DNA from: Rhizobium sp. BG4
GTDB taxonomy: Bacteria; Pseudomonadota; Alphaproteobacteria; Rhizobiales; Rhizobiaceae
Direction of reading: 5' to 3'
Length of the DNA stretch: 64,000 bases
Assembly (NCBI RefSeq): GCF_016864575.1
Contig: NZ_CP044125.1
Location: forward strand, 2,196,501 to 2,260,500
Shown here: positions 17,379-25,925 of the stretch, in pieces
How the letters are laid out: each line of letters starts with the position of its first letter
How positions within the stretch are numbered: the first letter of the stretch is position 1
Translations under genes and position numbers: made by a program
The notes under the pieces: generated by a model
Database searches by the model: none
What the model saw: the letters and a program-made list of their open reading frames with translations, nothing else
What the model was told of the DNA's origin: nothing

Positions 17379-19327
17379 AGCCCCTTGAAGTTTCGCCGCC
17401 TAGCATCAACGACAGTCTTAACGACCCGCGCCGAGAAATCGGCGCGATCCTTTGCCAGAACCTGTTCAATACGCGCGACGGCCGCGTTGTCGGCGCCACG
17501 AGCGTCGATGACAGGCGCATAAGTGAAATTGGACGAACCCGTCTGCTGAGCGGATTTTCCACGAGGGATGATCCGCTCACCTCTCTGTAGGATGGCCGGA
17601 ACTTCATCCGGCTTCAGGCCAGCAATTCCACCCGTATGATAGCGCTTGGCGCCAGAAAAGACCGATGGCGAAACTGCGCGGCCATGGCCGTAGCCGTCAC
17701 GACCAACAACACCACCGTCATGCAAAATGCCGGGGATGATCGATCCTCCGAACAATCCGCCTTTGCCGCCCACGCCGCCGCCTCCGCTGAAGAGACCATC
17801 GAGCGCTGAGCTCAGCAGACGATCACCGACACGCTTGAGCGCATTCGCAAGGATGTCCGCCGCACTCTTCCCGTCTTCCAGATCCGAGACGATGCCTTCG
17901 AGAACATCCCGACTGATGTCCTGCAATTCGCGCATCGCATCCTGGCTGGCGCGGAGCGCATCGCGTTCAGCATATGTAGTTTCGACGAGCTGCGCGATCT
18001 TTGCGCGTTGCTCGTCCGTCGCCGCCGCTCCGGCCTGTCGCAGCGCATTTGCCTCTGCGCGTTCAGCGGCGGTTTTTCCGATAAGGTTTTGCTCAAACTC
18101 TAGCTGCTCAATCAGATCGACAACGGCCTGCTTTTCCCGCTTGATCTTCTCAGCTTCCGCATCGCGCGAACGGCCCGAGCGACCTGATCCCGGCAATCCC
18201 TCAAGCTCGACTAGCGGACGTCCCTCCGGGGTGGGACCGTCTACCGGCAAATCCGGATCGGATGAACCGCGAAGAGGCCCCTCTGCGTTGCCTATGAGCC
18301 CATTCCCCCGCCAAGTCTTTGGGTCGTTCATAAGCGCTTGGGTCTGCGCTATTGCAGCGTTGGTCTGCTGAACACTGCTTGCCGTCCCAAGAGCAGCCTC
18401 AGACAATTGCTGAAAATAGCTCTTAAAACTATCTAAAGCAGGTATTCCGGTACTGTTTATTGCGGATGAAAGGGCATCCTGAACCCGCTGAACATCCTCA
18501 AGCTTCAGCGAACCATCATTGGCCGATGAGGCGAATTGGTCGAAGGCATCCTGCAACTGGAGGATAACCGTGTCTTCCTCGCCGGCAGAGCGCAGTTTGT
18601 TGACGAGGTCGTCAACTTCCACTCGGGCATCTTTTATCTGCCCCTTGGTGTCTTCGAGAGTGCGCGCATTGATAATCGATCCGGCCTCGTTGATCTCAGC
18701 CGCATCCTTCGCTCGCTTCAGTTCGTCGGCATAATCGCGTAACGCCGGCAGTGCATCGCCCCAACGATCCGCTACCTGTTGAATCAACTGAGCCTGCTGC
18801 TTCAACGTCTCCTCAGATGCCTTCCCGCCTGAAACCATTTCGGCGAAATATTGGACTGCGGATCCGCCCAAGGCGATGATCGCAATAGTGGCGAGCGAGA
18901 CCGGGTTGAGGAGAGACGTAAACGCACCGGCCAGAGCGCCAACTGCCGCTCTTGCACCTGTCCCGCTGCCGAGGGCCTGAGTGATCTGGGTGCCCTGCTG
19001 CAGAGCAATCAGAAATGGGGATTGCCCACCTGCCAATTGAACTCCAATATCGTTCAGCTGAGCCGCCAGATTTCCGGTCTGCACCGAAGAATCTTTCACT
19101 GCGCGCTGAAACTGCTGCGCATTTTTGGCGCTCGAGGAAAACGCTTTATTGCTGTTCGCGGCGACCCCGTTGAATGCACCCGAGGCGGCTTTGTCTATGC
19201 CCGAGAACGCCTGCTCAATCGCCTTCGTATTAGCTTGGGTTTGCCCCACCAAGGATTTTAACTGACGCTGAATTTGACGCGTGTCCGCGCTTATGCTCAA
19301 AACCAGTTGTTCGTTATCGGTTGCCAA
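17375..19327 (-). CDS. tail length tape measure protein
   Basis: A 650-residue protein. The N-terminus (ISADTRQIQRQLKSLVGQTQ) and the segment GGQSPFLIALQQGTQITQAL match the lambda gpH/TMP-2 type of tape measure protein. A hydrophobic stretch follows (SLATIAIIALGGSAVQYFAE), then long helices rich in Gln, Glu and Ala, and a Gly-rich region near residue 520 (GLFSGGGGVGGKGGLFGGS). It sets tail length and forms the channel for DNA entry. It lies downstream of the tail chaperone, as usual. Confidence 0.9.
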   Translation of the reverse strand: MATDNEQLVLSISADTRQIQRQLKSLVGQTQANTKAIEQAFSGIDKAASGAFNGVAANSNKAFSSSAKNAQQFQRAVKDSSVQTGNLAAQLNDIGVQLAGGQSPFLIALQQGTQITQALGSGTGARAAVGALAGAFTSLLNPVSLATIAIIALGGSAVQYFAEMVSGGKASEETLKQQAQLIQQVADRWGDALPALRDYADELKRAKDAAEINEAGSIINARTLEDTKGQIKDARVEVDDLVNKLRSAGEEDTVILQLQDAFDQFASSANDGSLKLEDVQRVQDALSSAINSTGIPALDSFKSYFQQLSEAALGTASSVQQTNAAIAQTQALMNDPKTWRGNGLIGNAEGPLRGSSDPDLPVDGPTPEGRPLVELEGLPGSGRSGRSRDAEAEKIKREKQAVVDLIEQLEFEQNLIGKTAAERAEANALRQAGAAATDEQRAKIAQLVETTYAERDALRASQDAMRELQDISRDVLEGIVSDLEDGKSAADILANALKRVGDRLLSSALDGLFSGGGGVGGKGGLFGGSIIPGILHDGGVVGRDGYGHGRAVSPSVFSGAKRYHTGGIAGLKPDEVPAILQRGERIIPRGKSAQQTGSSNFTYAPVIDARGADNAAVARIEQVLAKDRADFSARVVKTVVDARRRNFKGL

Positions 19328-19338
19328 GGAGGTTCCTC

Positions 19339-19662
19339 ATGGACAGGTGGCTGCAGGGGTTGGTTGCAGTAGCATGCGTGGTGGTGATCGCAGCCGGAGC
19401 TTACTTTGGCTTGAAAGAGATCCGTGTCTCGCAAGCCGCCGAAAGCAGGAGGCTCGCCGAGCAAGCACGCCAGATGGAGCGGCTTCGCGTATCGCGTCTT
19501 ACTCCTCAGGAGTGCACGCGGATGGCTAAAGAAACCATTCCCGACCAGGTTGGGCAACCGGCGCGGACAAAGGAGTATCTCAAGGACCTTTTTGAATGTG
19601 ATGATCTTGGCCGGATCGACGCCTCTTGGAGGGCTGAGTTAGACAAGTTTGGGATATTCTAA
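19339..19662 (+). CDS. small plus-strand membrane-anchored protein (107 aa) inside the tail operon
   Basis: AAGGAGG sits six bases before the ATG at 19339. The product has an N-terminal membrane helix (GLVAVACVVVIAAGAYFG), a coiled-coil stretch (AESRRLAEQARQMERL) and a soluble C-terminus with two cysteines. Its TAA stop ends at 19662, directly adjacent to the frameshifted chaperone stop at 19663 on the other strand. A lysogen-expressed envelope or exclusion protein is possible, but this is inference. Confidence 0.6.
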   Translation: MDRWLQGLVAVACVVVIAAGAYFGLKEIRVSQAAESRRLAEQARQMERLRVSRLTPQECTRMAKETIPDQVGQPARTKEYLKDLFECDDLGRIDASWRAELDKFGIF

Positions 19663-20228
19663 TCACGAAGATAACCACTCCCAAAGCTCGTCCTTCTCGC
19701 TTTGGCTGAGCCGCCTGTCGCCCTCCGGATCATTCGCATCGACAAATCCGTCGAGAGCGGCGAGATACTCAAAAACCGACAGACCCAACACCTCCGATGG
19801 CGAGAGACCCATTGCTATGCCGTTTCCAATGATGGCGGCAAACCGGAACTTTCCGTTCGGGAGCGGCTCTTCCGCTTCCTTGGATTTGCCGCCTCGGATT
19901 TTTTTCCGACATCCTCCTCAGGAGCGCCGACAACGCCGGCACCAAGAACCGTCTGAGCGATGACGAGATTTTCGAGGGGCCGACGCCCTTCCACTTCCGT
20001 CTCGACGAGAGTGAGTGCCGCCGATTGGCTCATTCCGCCACCGATGAGCCCCCACTTGATCACCTCGGAGATATCCTGTAGCCGCCAGCGGCCGGTCACG
20101 AGCCGGTCGAGAACAACGTACGGGCCGGCATCGCAGGCCTCCTGAATTTTCATCAGCTCCCTCCAGGTCAGCTTGAACATGGTTCGCTGACCGTTGAAGG
20201 GAATTTCGCACGAACCGTCGCGGCTCAT
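19663..20228 (-). CDS. tail assembly chaperone, long form made by -1 frameshift (gpGT-like)
   Basis: At 19905-19899 the frame of the short chaperone runs through GGA AAA AAA, a canonical A AAA AAA slippery heptamer. In the -1 frame translation continues KKIRGGKSKEAEEPLPNGKF, then FRFAAIIGNGIAMGLSPSEV and ends ELWEWLSS at 19663. This extension has no start codon of its own and is protein-like, with the helical make-up of a GTA or phage tail chaperone. Lambda and many siphoviruses make gpG and gpGT in the same way, with the tape measure gene next. Confidence 0.8.
19815..20228 (-). CDS. tail assembly chaperone, short form (gpG-like, GTA TAC family)
   Basis: The ATG at 20228 overlaps the tail tube stop (TGATG). 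The 137-residue product reads SCEIPFNGQRTMFKLTWREL, GGMSQSAALTLVETEVEGRR and so on, similar to the 'gene transfer agent family' tail chaperones. Past the slippery site the zero frame gives a short basic tail (NPRKRKSRSRTES) and stops. Chaperones of this type coat the tape measure protein before tube assembly. Confidence 0.8.
   Translation of the reverse strand: MSRDGSCEIPFNGQRTMFKLTWRELMKIQEACDAGPYVVLDRLVTGRWRLQDISEVIKWGLIGGGMSQSAALTLVETEVEGRRPLENLVIAQTVLGAGVVGAPEEDVGKKSEAANPRKRKSRSRTESSGLPPSLETA
19899..19905 (-). promoter_or_regulatory. -1 ribosomal frameshift site (A AAA AAA)
   Basis: Seven A residues on the minus strand are read GGA AAA AAA TCC in the chaperone frame. Slipping back one base joins the short chaperone to the open -1 frame that ends at 19663. 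Confidence 0.8.
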
Positions 20229-20674
20229 CAGCCAGCATCCGTGACGACGCGAACCATTTCGCCGTCGCTTTGCATGGAGACGTTGAGCGTCGCGCGGCCG
20301 GCATTTGCAGCCCCGGCTTCCAGGCTCTCGATATGCATGGCGCCGGTCCAGGTGATCGTCTTGGACGGAAACTCCCATTCGACCTTGACCGGCACGGATT
20401 CGATGCTGTCGAACGCGTCCAGCCACGTCTCGACGCTCTCTTCGGCAAGAACCCCTTCGCCGCTGACCGACATGGACAGCGACGTGGCATCGCGGCCGAG
20501 CCAGTCGATCTTGTCAGGATCATCGCAGTCCGGGACATTAACCTCGTCGAGGCCCTTGTTCAGCGTAATCGAGCGCTGGGTAAAGCCGCAGGGGGCGGCA
20601 TACACGATGGGGGTTGCGTCATTCCCGACGAGAACGCGGAACTTCCCGCCCTTGATGGTCTTTGCCTTCGCCAT
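20228..20674 (-). CDS. major tail tube protein
   Basis: A 148-residue protein with AAPCGFTQRSITLNKGLDEV followed by NVPDCDDPDKIDWLGRDATS, the signature I associate with alphaproteobacterial phage tail tube proteins of the TP901-1/lambda gpV fold. The ATG at 20674 has AGGAG upstream. It would polymerise around the tape measure protein to form the tube. Confidence 0.85.
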   Translation of the reverse strand: MAKAKTIKGGKFRVLVGNDATPIVYAAPCGFTQRSITLNKGLDEVNVPDCDDPDKIDWLGRDATSLSMSVSGEGVLAEESVETWLDAFDSIESVPVKVEWEFPSKTITWTGAMHIESLEAGAANAGRATLNVSMQSDGEMVRVVTDAG

Positions 20675-20692
20675 TTCACTCTCCTGTTGAGA

Positions 20693-21097
20693 TTAAGGTT
20701 GTTCAATCGTGCCTTCGAAGGTCAGGACACTATGGGACGTGAGGCCGTCCTCATCCCTGAAAGTGCGCGTCTGCCTGTGGCGAAAGTCCACGAGTGCGTT
20801 ATCGACGAGCTCGATGTCGGCCGACCTGATGGCGCGCCGAACCTGGTCTCCGATCTTTTTAGCCTGCTCGAAGCCTGGCTCTCGTGTCCAAACATCGATA
20901 TCGAGTGAGATTTCGAAAGCCACGATGCAGTCGGCATCATCGCTGGTCTCGTCCGCCTCCCCGATTGTCACGTAGGGGAAATCTGCGCCGGGCGGCACGA
21001 CGTCATAGACGCGGTTGCCGATGAACGCCGTCAAATCTCCATAGGATTTCAGGCGGGCAACCAAAGCCACCTGCAGCTCGTACGATGGAGAAGCCAT
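20693..21097 (-). CDS. tail completion/terminator protein (DUF3168)
   Basis: A 134-residue protein with YELQVALVARLKSYGDLTAF, FPYVTIGEADETSDDADC and a C-terminal strand-rich part, all typical of DUF3168 (lambda gpU-type terminators). It caps the tail and joins it to the head. It sits between the gp10-like and tube genes, the usual place. Confidence 0.8.
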   Translation of the reverse strand: MASPSYELQVALVARLKSYGDLTAFIGNRVYDVVPPGADFPYVTIGEADETSDDADCIVAFEISLDIDVWTREPGFEQAKKIGDQVRRAIRSADIELVDNALVDFRHRQTRTFRDEDGLTSHSVLTFEGTIEQP

Positions 21098-21098
21098 G

Positions 21099-21515
21099 TC
21101 AGCCCTTGACCTTCTTGACCGCTTTGCGGACTGCCGCCGCCATCTGGCGGCGAATCTTCGGCCGCTCTTGCCGGTATGTCGGAAAAATGTGCGGCCGCTT
21201 CGCCATCTTCACAGTTCCAAACTCCAGAAACCGCCAGATAAAGTCGGCGAAGACACCGGTTGCGTTCGGATCTTTGGTCTCGTTCTTGATGCCGCCCGCC
21301 GGCGCCTGCCGTGGGCGATTGACCAGACGATCGGCTTCGATGCTGGCCCTGTAAGCGCCAGTCTTCGGTCCAGGCGTTCGCGGCTTGATCTTCGATGCTA
21401 GCATCTGGGCCGCGGCGAGCTGCTCCTTTGCAAGCTCTTTTTCGGCGTCCGGCACGATCTGATTGAGGAGCCGCATCGTGGTCTCACGACCAAGAAACTT
21501 CGCCTTGACCTTCAT
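21099..21515 (-). CDS. HK97 gp10-like tail-head protein
   Basis: From the ATG at 21515, which overlaps the upstream stop (ATGA), the product is 138 residues. It is basic, with KEQLAAAQMLASKIKPRTPG, TGAYRASIEADRL and a C-terminal FLEFGTVKMAKRPHIFPTYR. The EFGT..M....F..P pattern is the hallmark of the HK97 gp10 family, which acts at the head-tail junction. Confidence 0.85.
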   Translation of the reverse strand: MKVKAKFLGRETTMRLLNQIVPDAEKELAKEQLAAAQMLASKIKPRTPGPKTGAYRASIEADRLVNRPRQAPAGGIKNETKDPNATGVFADFIWRFLEFGTVKMAKRPHIFPTYRQERPKIRRQMAAAVRKAVKKVKG

Positions 21516-21916
21516 CCGCTCGCGCCGCCGCTCTGGCCGAGGCAGTCGATCCACGCCCGGTCATCTGAAACCGTCACTTCCGCGATGTTATAGGAAAGGC
21601 CGGTCCATTTTTTGCCGTCAACCATTTCGCCATTAGTCGCATCGACGAGATTGCCGGTTCTGGCATCGCGCATGCGCCAGTCGGTCGAAATTTCCTTTGT
21701 CTGCGATGAAGCCCGCACAAAGATCACTTTCGCGCTCTTGCCCTGCAGGCGACCGGCGATCACCGCCTCGCCGCCACGCAAGTTGATGACCCCCGCACGA
21801 ACACTGAACTGCTCCTGCCACTTTCCAACGGTCACACCGTCACCGCGATCGAGCTCGACGCGCTTGTCGAATGCGAACCGATGATAGAGATCGCCGGCCG
21901 ACCTTGCCTCAGGCAT
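21512..21916 (-). CDS. head closure / head-tail joining protein
   Basis: From the ATG at 21916 the product is 134 residues: MPEARSAGDLYHRFAFDKRV, then GKWQEQFSVRAGVINLRGGE, then a C-terminal NIAEVTVSDDRAWIDCLGQS. This is the SPP1 gp16 / HK97 gp7-type head closure profile (LRHRITI, W......WA..., D.R...). The start overlaps the stop of the small upstream gene by 8 bases. Confidence 0.8.
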   Translation of the reverse strand: MPEARSAGDLYHRFAFDKRVELDRGDGVTVGKWQEQFSVRAGVINLRGGEAVIAGRLQGKSAKVIFVRASSQTKEISTDWRMRDARTGNLVDATNGEMVDGKKWTGLSYNIAEVTVSDDRAWIDCLGQSGGASG

Positions 21917-22082
21917 CAGAAGCCTCGCCACGCGGCTTCGGATCGACCTCGACCGCCTTTTTGGATGCAATCGCCTGCTCACCGCACGCGCGCTTTACAG
22001 TCTGCTCCATCCCGGCCTTGTAGCCGATGGTCACACCGCGAGTGGGCTTGTAGTCGAAATCACCTGTGAAACGGACGCGCAT
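21909..22082 (-). CDS. small structural-module protein (57 aa)
   Basis: A short gene with a clear GGAGAAGG site before the ATG at 22082. The product reads MRVRFTGDFDYKPTRGVTIG and continues to a basic end. I recall similar 50-60 residue proteins between connector and head-closure genes in rhizobial HK97-type phages; the role is unknown. Codon pattern and tight packing with both neighbours support it. Confidence 0.65.
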   Translation of the reverse strand: MRVRFTGDFDYKPTRGVTIGYKAGMEQTVKRACGEQAIASKKAVEVDPKPRGEASDA

Positions 22083-22092
22083 GAACCTTCTC

Positions 22093-22389
22093 CTATACTC
22101 GCAGCCAGCGGTAGGGATCGATCAGCAACTGACTCGACCTTGGAAGTCCTTCCAGACCAGCACGATTTTCGTAAAGCGCCGCCACGTACATCATTGCAGC
22201 GACCTTGAAGATCGCCTCCTTGCCGATAGGCACAAGAGAGAGGTTGCAGTACTGGAGCACCGAAGATTCAGCGGCATCCATATATGTTTGGATGGTCACG
22301 TCGTCATCGCCAGTGTCAACGCGCAGATGCTCCTTGACTTCGGCCAGCGTATAAAGCGGGCCAAGTTCAGTGATGACGACGTTTCCCAT
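22093..22389 (-). CDS. head-tail connector protein (gp6-like)
   Basis: A 98-residue helical protein with YTLAEVKEHLRVDTGDDDVT and YMDAAESSVLQYCN, the family pattern of HK97 gp6-like connectors (V...LRVD...DD..I...I.AA). It ends with a Tyr-rich helix and PYRWLRV. It forms a ring under the portal. Confidence 0.85.
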   Translation of the reverse strand: MGNVVITELGPLYTLAEVKEHLRVDTGDDDVTIQTYMDAAESSVLQYCNLSLVPIGKEAIFKVAAMMYVAALYENRAGLEGLPRSSQLLIDPYRWLRV

Positions 22390-22398
22390 GATATACCC

Positions 22399-22593
22399 CT
22401 AGTTTGTGCCCGTCTTGTTTGCGACGGGTGGCGCTTTCTTGTTTGCGACGCCGGGAGCCTGCTTTTCACTGCCGGAACCCGCCTTGCGAACCGCTCCGAA
22501 CGCCTCCATGCGCTCGAAATCGTCGGGACTGAACTCCCGCTCCGTTCCTTCGGGATCACCATCGAGTGGCTTAATAAGAATTGCCTTGATCAT
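22399..22593 (-). CDS. small hypothetical head-module protein (64 aa)
   Basis: A short protein starting MIKAILIKPLDGDPEGTERE with the sequence FSPDDFERMEAFGAVRKAGS, then a disordered Ala/Pro/Lys tail. An AGGAGAGCAGC site precedes it. The fold resembles small phage proteins that follow the capsid gene, which often carry an IKPLDGD-type strand, but I cannot assign a function. Confidence 0.6.
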   Translation of the reverse strand: MIKAILIKPLDGDPEGTEREFSPDDFERMEAFGAVRKAGSGSEKQAPGVANKKAPPVANKTGTN

Positions 22594-22657
22594 GCTGCTC
22601 TCCTTCGGTTCATGAAACCGGCGCCGAGAACAGCGCCGGTCGATATGAGCCGAGGAA

Positions 22658-23971
22658 TTACGCTACGCGGCCGAGATCGCCGTAGACGATCGCCTGAGGG
22701 CGGTAGATAGCCATCGCAAGGCGTTCTTCTGCGCGGATGGTAACCTTGTTTTTGATGAAGTTGTCCTGATCTTCGGTCGAAACGTCGATGGTGGCGTCCT
22801 GACGGTCGAAGATCTGGGCAGCAAGGTTGAAGGCGCCGACAAGGGCCTTGTCAACGCCCATGGCCTGCGTTTCGACGACCGGCAGGCCCCAGAGCGTCTT
22901 CTGGATAGTGCCCTGCGGGTTGCCGATGATGTACCGGCCTGTGTCGTCCTTCTGCATCTCGATCGCCGCCATATCGATCGGGTTCATGACCATGCCATTC
23001 GGCGGGTACTCTGCAAGAGCAGCCTGCAGGATCATCAAACGAACCGTATCGAGCTGAGTGGTAGCAACCAGGCTGCCTGGCGCCGAGTAGGCGGTTGCAG
23101 CGGTCACGAGGCCGAGCAGGTTCTGGCCGGTCCCGGAGCCGTTAAGAAGCTGGTTCTCTTCGACGTAGGCCAGGCCGAAGCGAAGACGCTGGTCGATGAT
23201 GGAGCGCAGGCCGGGAGCGTCCGCCAGGATCTGCACCGACGTGCGCATCCAGTGAGCGATGGTGCGGACGTTCGCGACCTTGTCTTCGAACTGAAGTTCC
23301 GACTGCGGCTTTGCCGTACCTTCGGCGACGGGAGCTGCGCTGTTGGTGAACAGTTTCTCCTGTTCGTACTCGATCTGATTGCTGCTGGTCTGACCCGGCA
23401 TCAGCAGTGCGCGCACGGTCATGCGACGCTGCGGCAACTCGACTTGCATGCCACGACGATCCGCAGGAACCAGGGCGCCAGCCGATCCGGCGGCATCCGT
23501 CGTGAGAGAGGTGATATCCTTCACATCGACCAGGACGCGACCACGGGGGCGGGTCTGGCCGGCGAAAGCCTTGAAGTCTGAATGCTCGACGAAACGCTCG
23601 CCGGCGGTGCGCTGATCGTTGTCATCGCCGCCGCGGTTCGCGAGCTTCTGGTCGAGTTCATCAAGCCGAGCTTTGGCGTCGTTCATGCCCTTGATGGCTT
23701 GGTCGGCGAGCTCCTTGGCGGTAGTGGCCAGCGGGGTGCCCTTTTCGGCCTCAGCGAGAGCCTTTTCCGCGATTTCCTTGACCTTGTCGTGCTTGGTGTC
23801 GAAATCACGCTTGAATTCCGCCGCCAGCTCGGCCGCAGTTTTCGTATTGTTGCCGTTCGGACGGTCCGGAGCGTCGAAAACGATGCGGGGACCGAACGGC
23901 AGAGCCGCCATAGAAGCAATAGCGAATGCGATCGAACCGCCACAAACGACGGCCAGCTTATGTCCCGACAT
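22658..23971 (-). CDS. HK97-type major capsid protein
   Basis: A 437-residue protein. Residues about 40-120 are a charged helical delta-domain (AAELAAEFKRDFDTKHDKVK). The HK97 fold part follows, with GALVPADRRGMQVELPQRRM, VANVRTIAHWMRTSVQILAD, a RLRFGLAYVEENQLLNGSGT segment and KTLWGLPVVETQAMG. These are standard HK97 capsid landmarks. The N-terminal domain probably acts as the scaffold removed by the protease encoded just upstream. Confidence 0.95.
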   Translation of the reverse strand: MSGHKLAVVCGGSIAFAIASMAALPFGPRIVFDAPDRPNGNNTKTAAELAAEFKRDFDTKHDKVKEIAEKALAEAEKGTPLATTAKELADQAIKGMNDAKARLDELDQKLANRGGDDNDQRTAGERFVEHSDFKAFAGQTRPRGRVLVDVKDITSLTTDAAGSAGALVPADRRGMQVELPQRRMTVRALLMPGQTSSNQIEYEQEKLFTNSAAPVAEGTAKPQSELQFEDKVANVRTIAHWMRTSVQILADAPGLRSIIDQRLRFGLAYVEENQLLNGSGTGQNLLGLVTAATAYSAPGSLVATTQLDTVRLMILQAALAEYPPNGMVMNPIDMAAIEMQKDDTGRYIIGNPQGTIQKTLWGLPVVETQAMGVDKALVGAFNLAAQIFDRQDATIDVSTEDQDNFIKNKVTIRAEERLAMAIYRPQAIVYGDLGRVA

Positions 23972-24004
23972 GGGAACCTCCAGTTTTCGGTTGAAATTGA
24001 GCGT

Positions 24005-24673
24005 TCAGCTCATCAAGGCGCGCAGGAATGCAACGCCGTCATCAGCCGCGTCGGCAAGTTCCCCTTGCCCCTTCAGGTGGAGACGCGCGGCGCGCTCCGC
24101 CTGCGAATTCGAGAAGCCCAGCCCCTTGAGCCAGGTCTCAAACTCTCTTTCTGAAAGCCGGTCCCCGGCTTTGAGCTTTTCGGTGAGATCGTGAGCTGCT
24201 TTGGCTGCCTTCACGCTCTGCACAACTGCATTCTCATTGGCACCCACAGATACGATGCTAACCTCGACGAGATCGAGTTTCTGCAGTGTCCAGACGTAGG
24301 TCTCGGTATCGACGCTGTACTCTTTGATGCGATAGCCAATCGACAGGCCATCAATATCCTTGGCTTTCAGGAGAGCATGGGCCTCTCTGCCGCGCTGAAC
24401 GTCCATGTTCAGTTTGCCGCGCATCAGCAGGCCGTGAGAATCTTCCGTCGCATCAAGCCATTTTCCGATCGGTTCATCCGAATTGTGCTGCCAGAAGAGC
24501 TTTGGCATTGTGCCCTTGGCCTTGTGAAGCGCCAGGCTTTCCGAATATGCCCCATCCGCTATAATGTCGCCGTAGGCGTCGGGCTCGCCGCCGAACGTCG
24601 AGCCATAGCCTTCGAATTCGCCGGTGTCCTTGAGCGACTTGATCTCAAGAACTGGGGCTGTTTTCTTGTCCAT
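24005..24673 (-). CDS. HK97-family prohead protease
   Basis: From the ATG at 24673, after GGAG, the product is 222 residues. It has GEFEGYGSTFGGEPDAYGDI, PKLFWQHNSDEPIGKWLDAT with the catalytic-type His, GLSIGYRIKEYSVD with the Ser, and LDLVEVSIVSVGANENAVV. These match the herpes-like S78 serine protease of HK97. The gene overlaps the portal gene by 29 bases. The product cleaves the capsid delta-domain. Confidence 0.95.
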   Translation of the reverse strand: MDKKTAPVLEIKSLKDTGEFEGYGSTFGGEPDAYGDIIADGAYSESLALHKAKGTMPKLFWQHNSDEPIGKWLDATEDSHGLLMRGKLNMDVQRGREAHALLKAKDIDGLSIGYRIKEYSVDTETYVWTLQKLDLVEVSIVSVGANENAVVQSVKAAKAAHDLTEKLKAGDRLSEREFETWLKGLGFSNSQAERAARLHLKGQGELADAADDGVAFLRALMS

Positions 24674-25925
24674 TTCGATCTCCGTTGATGGCATTCGCCA
24701 AGGGAATGTCCTGCATCTGGACCGTGACCACGTCGCCGCCGTCGATCGGCGGAAGATTTTCGAGCGCTCTGCACTCATTTCGGGTAGCGATGCCCATCCG
24801 GATCGCCTTTTCGTAAGCTTCGTATCGACTGGCGGTATCGCCTCTCAGCAAGCCCTCGAAATTGAACTCGATCACGATCCCCTGCGACCGTTGCTCCGAC
24901 AGGGAAACGAGCTGCTTCAGGACCGATTGTTCAATCCGCTTCAGGCGCTTGCGAAGCGTGAATTTCTGGAAACCAAGGACGTCAGCCTCTTTTCCAGTAC
25001 CCCAATTTGAGGCCTTGTCGCCAAAACCCACCATCGCTGGGGGGACGCCGAAGATCCGGCAAATCTGCTCGCCGCTGAATTTGCGACTTTCGAGCATTTG
25101 CGCGTCCTGGGGGTCGATCGAGATCTGTTCCCATGTCAAGCCGTTGTCGAGCAGCATCGGCCTACCGTTGCGGATCGACCCCATGTACCGCTCCTGCAGA
25201 AGCCGCTCCAGATCTCCGCGCTGCTCTTTGGACAGTTGCGTCTCCGGCTTCGTGGAAAGAACGCCGCTCGGATTGACCCCATTTGCAAAAACCGAACCTG
25301 CAGCCTCCTCCGAGGCCATTGCGTCACCAAAGACGTTCCTGCAGACAGAAAGTGTCGATAAGCCGGAAATGCCATCCCCTAAAGGCCCGCGAATATGCAG
25401 AACATCAGCGGCTCGTCTGACATATGAGCGGCCATTGTCCGTCCACGAATATTCGAGATCGCCGTTTGCCTTGCGGCGAACCGTCATTCGGTCCGGTCTG
25501 ACCGGGTAGAGCGATGTAATGATTCCGCCGGACCGCCGCTCGATAGACGCATAGGCATTCCCATGCAGCTCGACACTCGCCGCCATAACCTCCCAGAAAT
25601 CGACGGCGGTCTGATCGAAATTCGGGCTGTCATGCAGAACGAAATATAGAGGATGATCCTTCGCCACGGTGCGAATGCCGTTTTCGGTCCGATAGACCAT
25701 CAAAGGCAAGGATGCGATTGTACCTGCGATCAGCTGCACGCACGCCCACGTGGCAGACAGACCGACAGCTGCCTCCGCCTGATGAAGGCGATAATCCCGA
25801 TAGTCCGCTAGAGTGACCTGGTTCGCAGTGAAATTATCACCGTTCTCGGTCGAGGCGGCGCCGCTTCGCCATGGCTCGATATCTTTCACGCCGTCGCGGC
25901 CAATTAGGCGGGTAAACCAGTTCAT
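24645..25925 (-). CDS. portal protein (HK97 type)
   Basis: From the ATG at 25925, overlapping the terminase stop as ATGA, the product is 426 residues. Family landmarks are TVALADYRDYR-like N-terminal helices, FWEVMAASVELHGNAYASIE, ADVLHIRGPLGDGISGLSTL, and FSGEQICRIFGVPPAMVGFG. It forms the dodecameric ring through which DNA enters the head. Confidence 0.95.
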   Translation of the reverse strand: MNWFTRLIGRDGVKDIEPWRSGAASTENGDNFTANQVTLADYRDYRLHQAEAAVGLSATWACVQLIAGTIASLPLMVYRTENGIRTVAKDHPLYFVLHDSPNFDQTAVDFWEVMAASVELHGNAYASIERRSGGIITSLYPVRPDRMTVRRKANGDLEYSWTDNGRSYVRRAADVLHIRGPLGDGISGLSTLSVCRNVFGDAMASEEAAGSVFANGVNPSGVLSTKPETQLSKEQRGDLERLLQERYMGSIRNGRPMLLDNGLTWEQISIDPQDAQMLESRKFSGEQICRIFGVPPAMVGFGDKASNWGTGKEADVLGFQKFTLRKRLKRIEQSVLKQLVSLSEQRSQGIVIEFNFEGLLRGDTASRYEAYEKAIRMGIATRNECRALENLPPIDGGDVVTVQMQDIPLANAINGDRNGQENSPSS

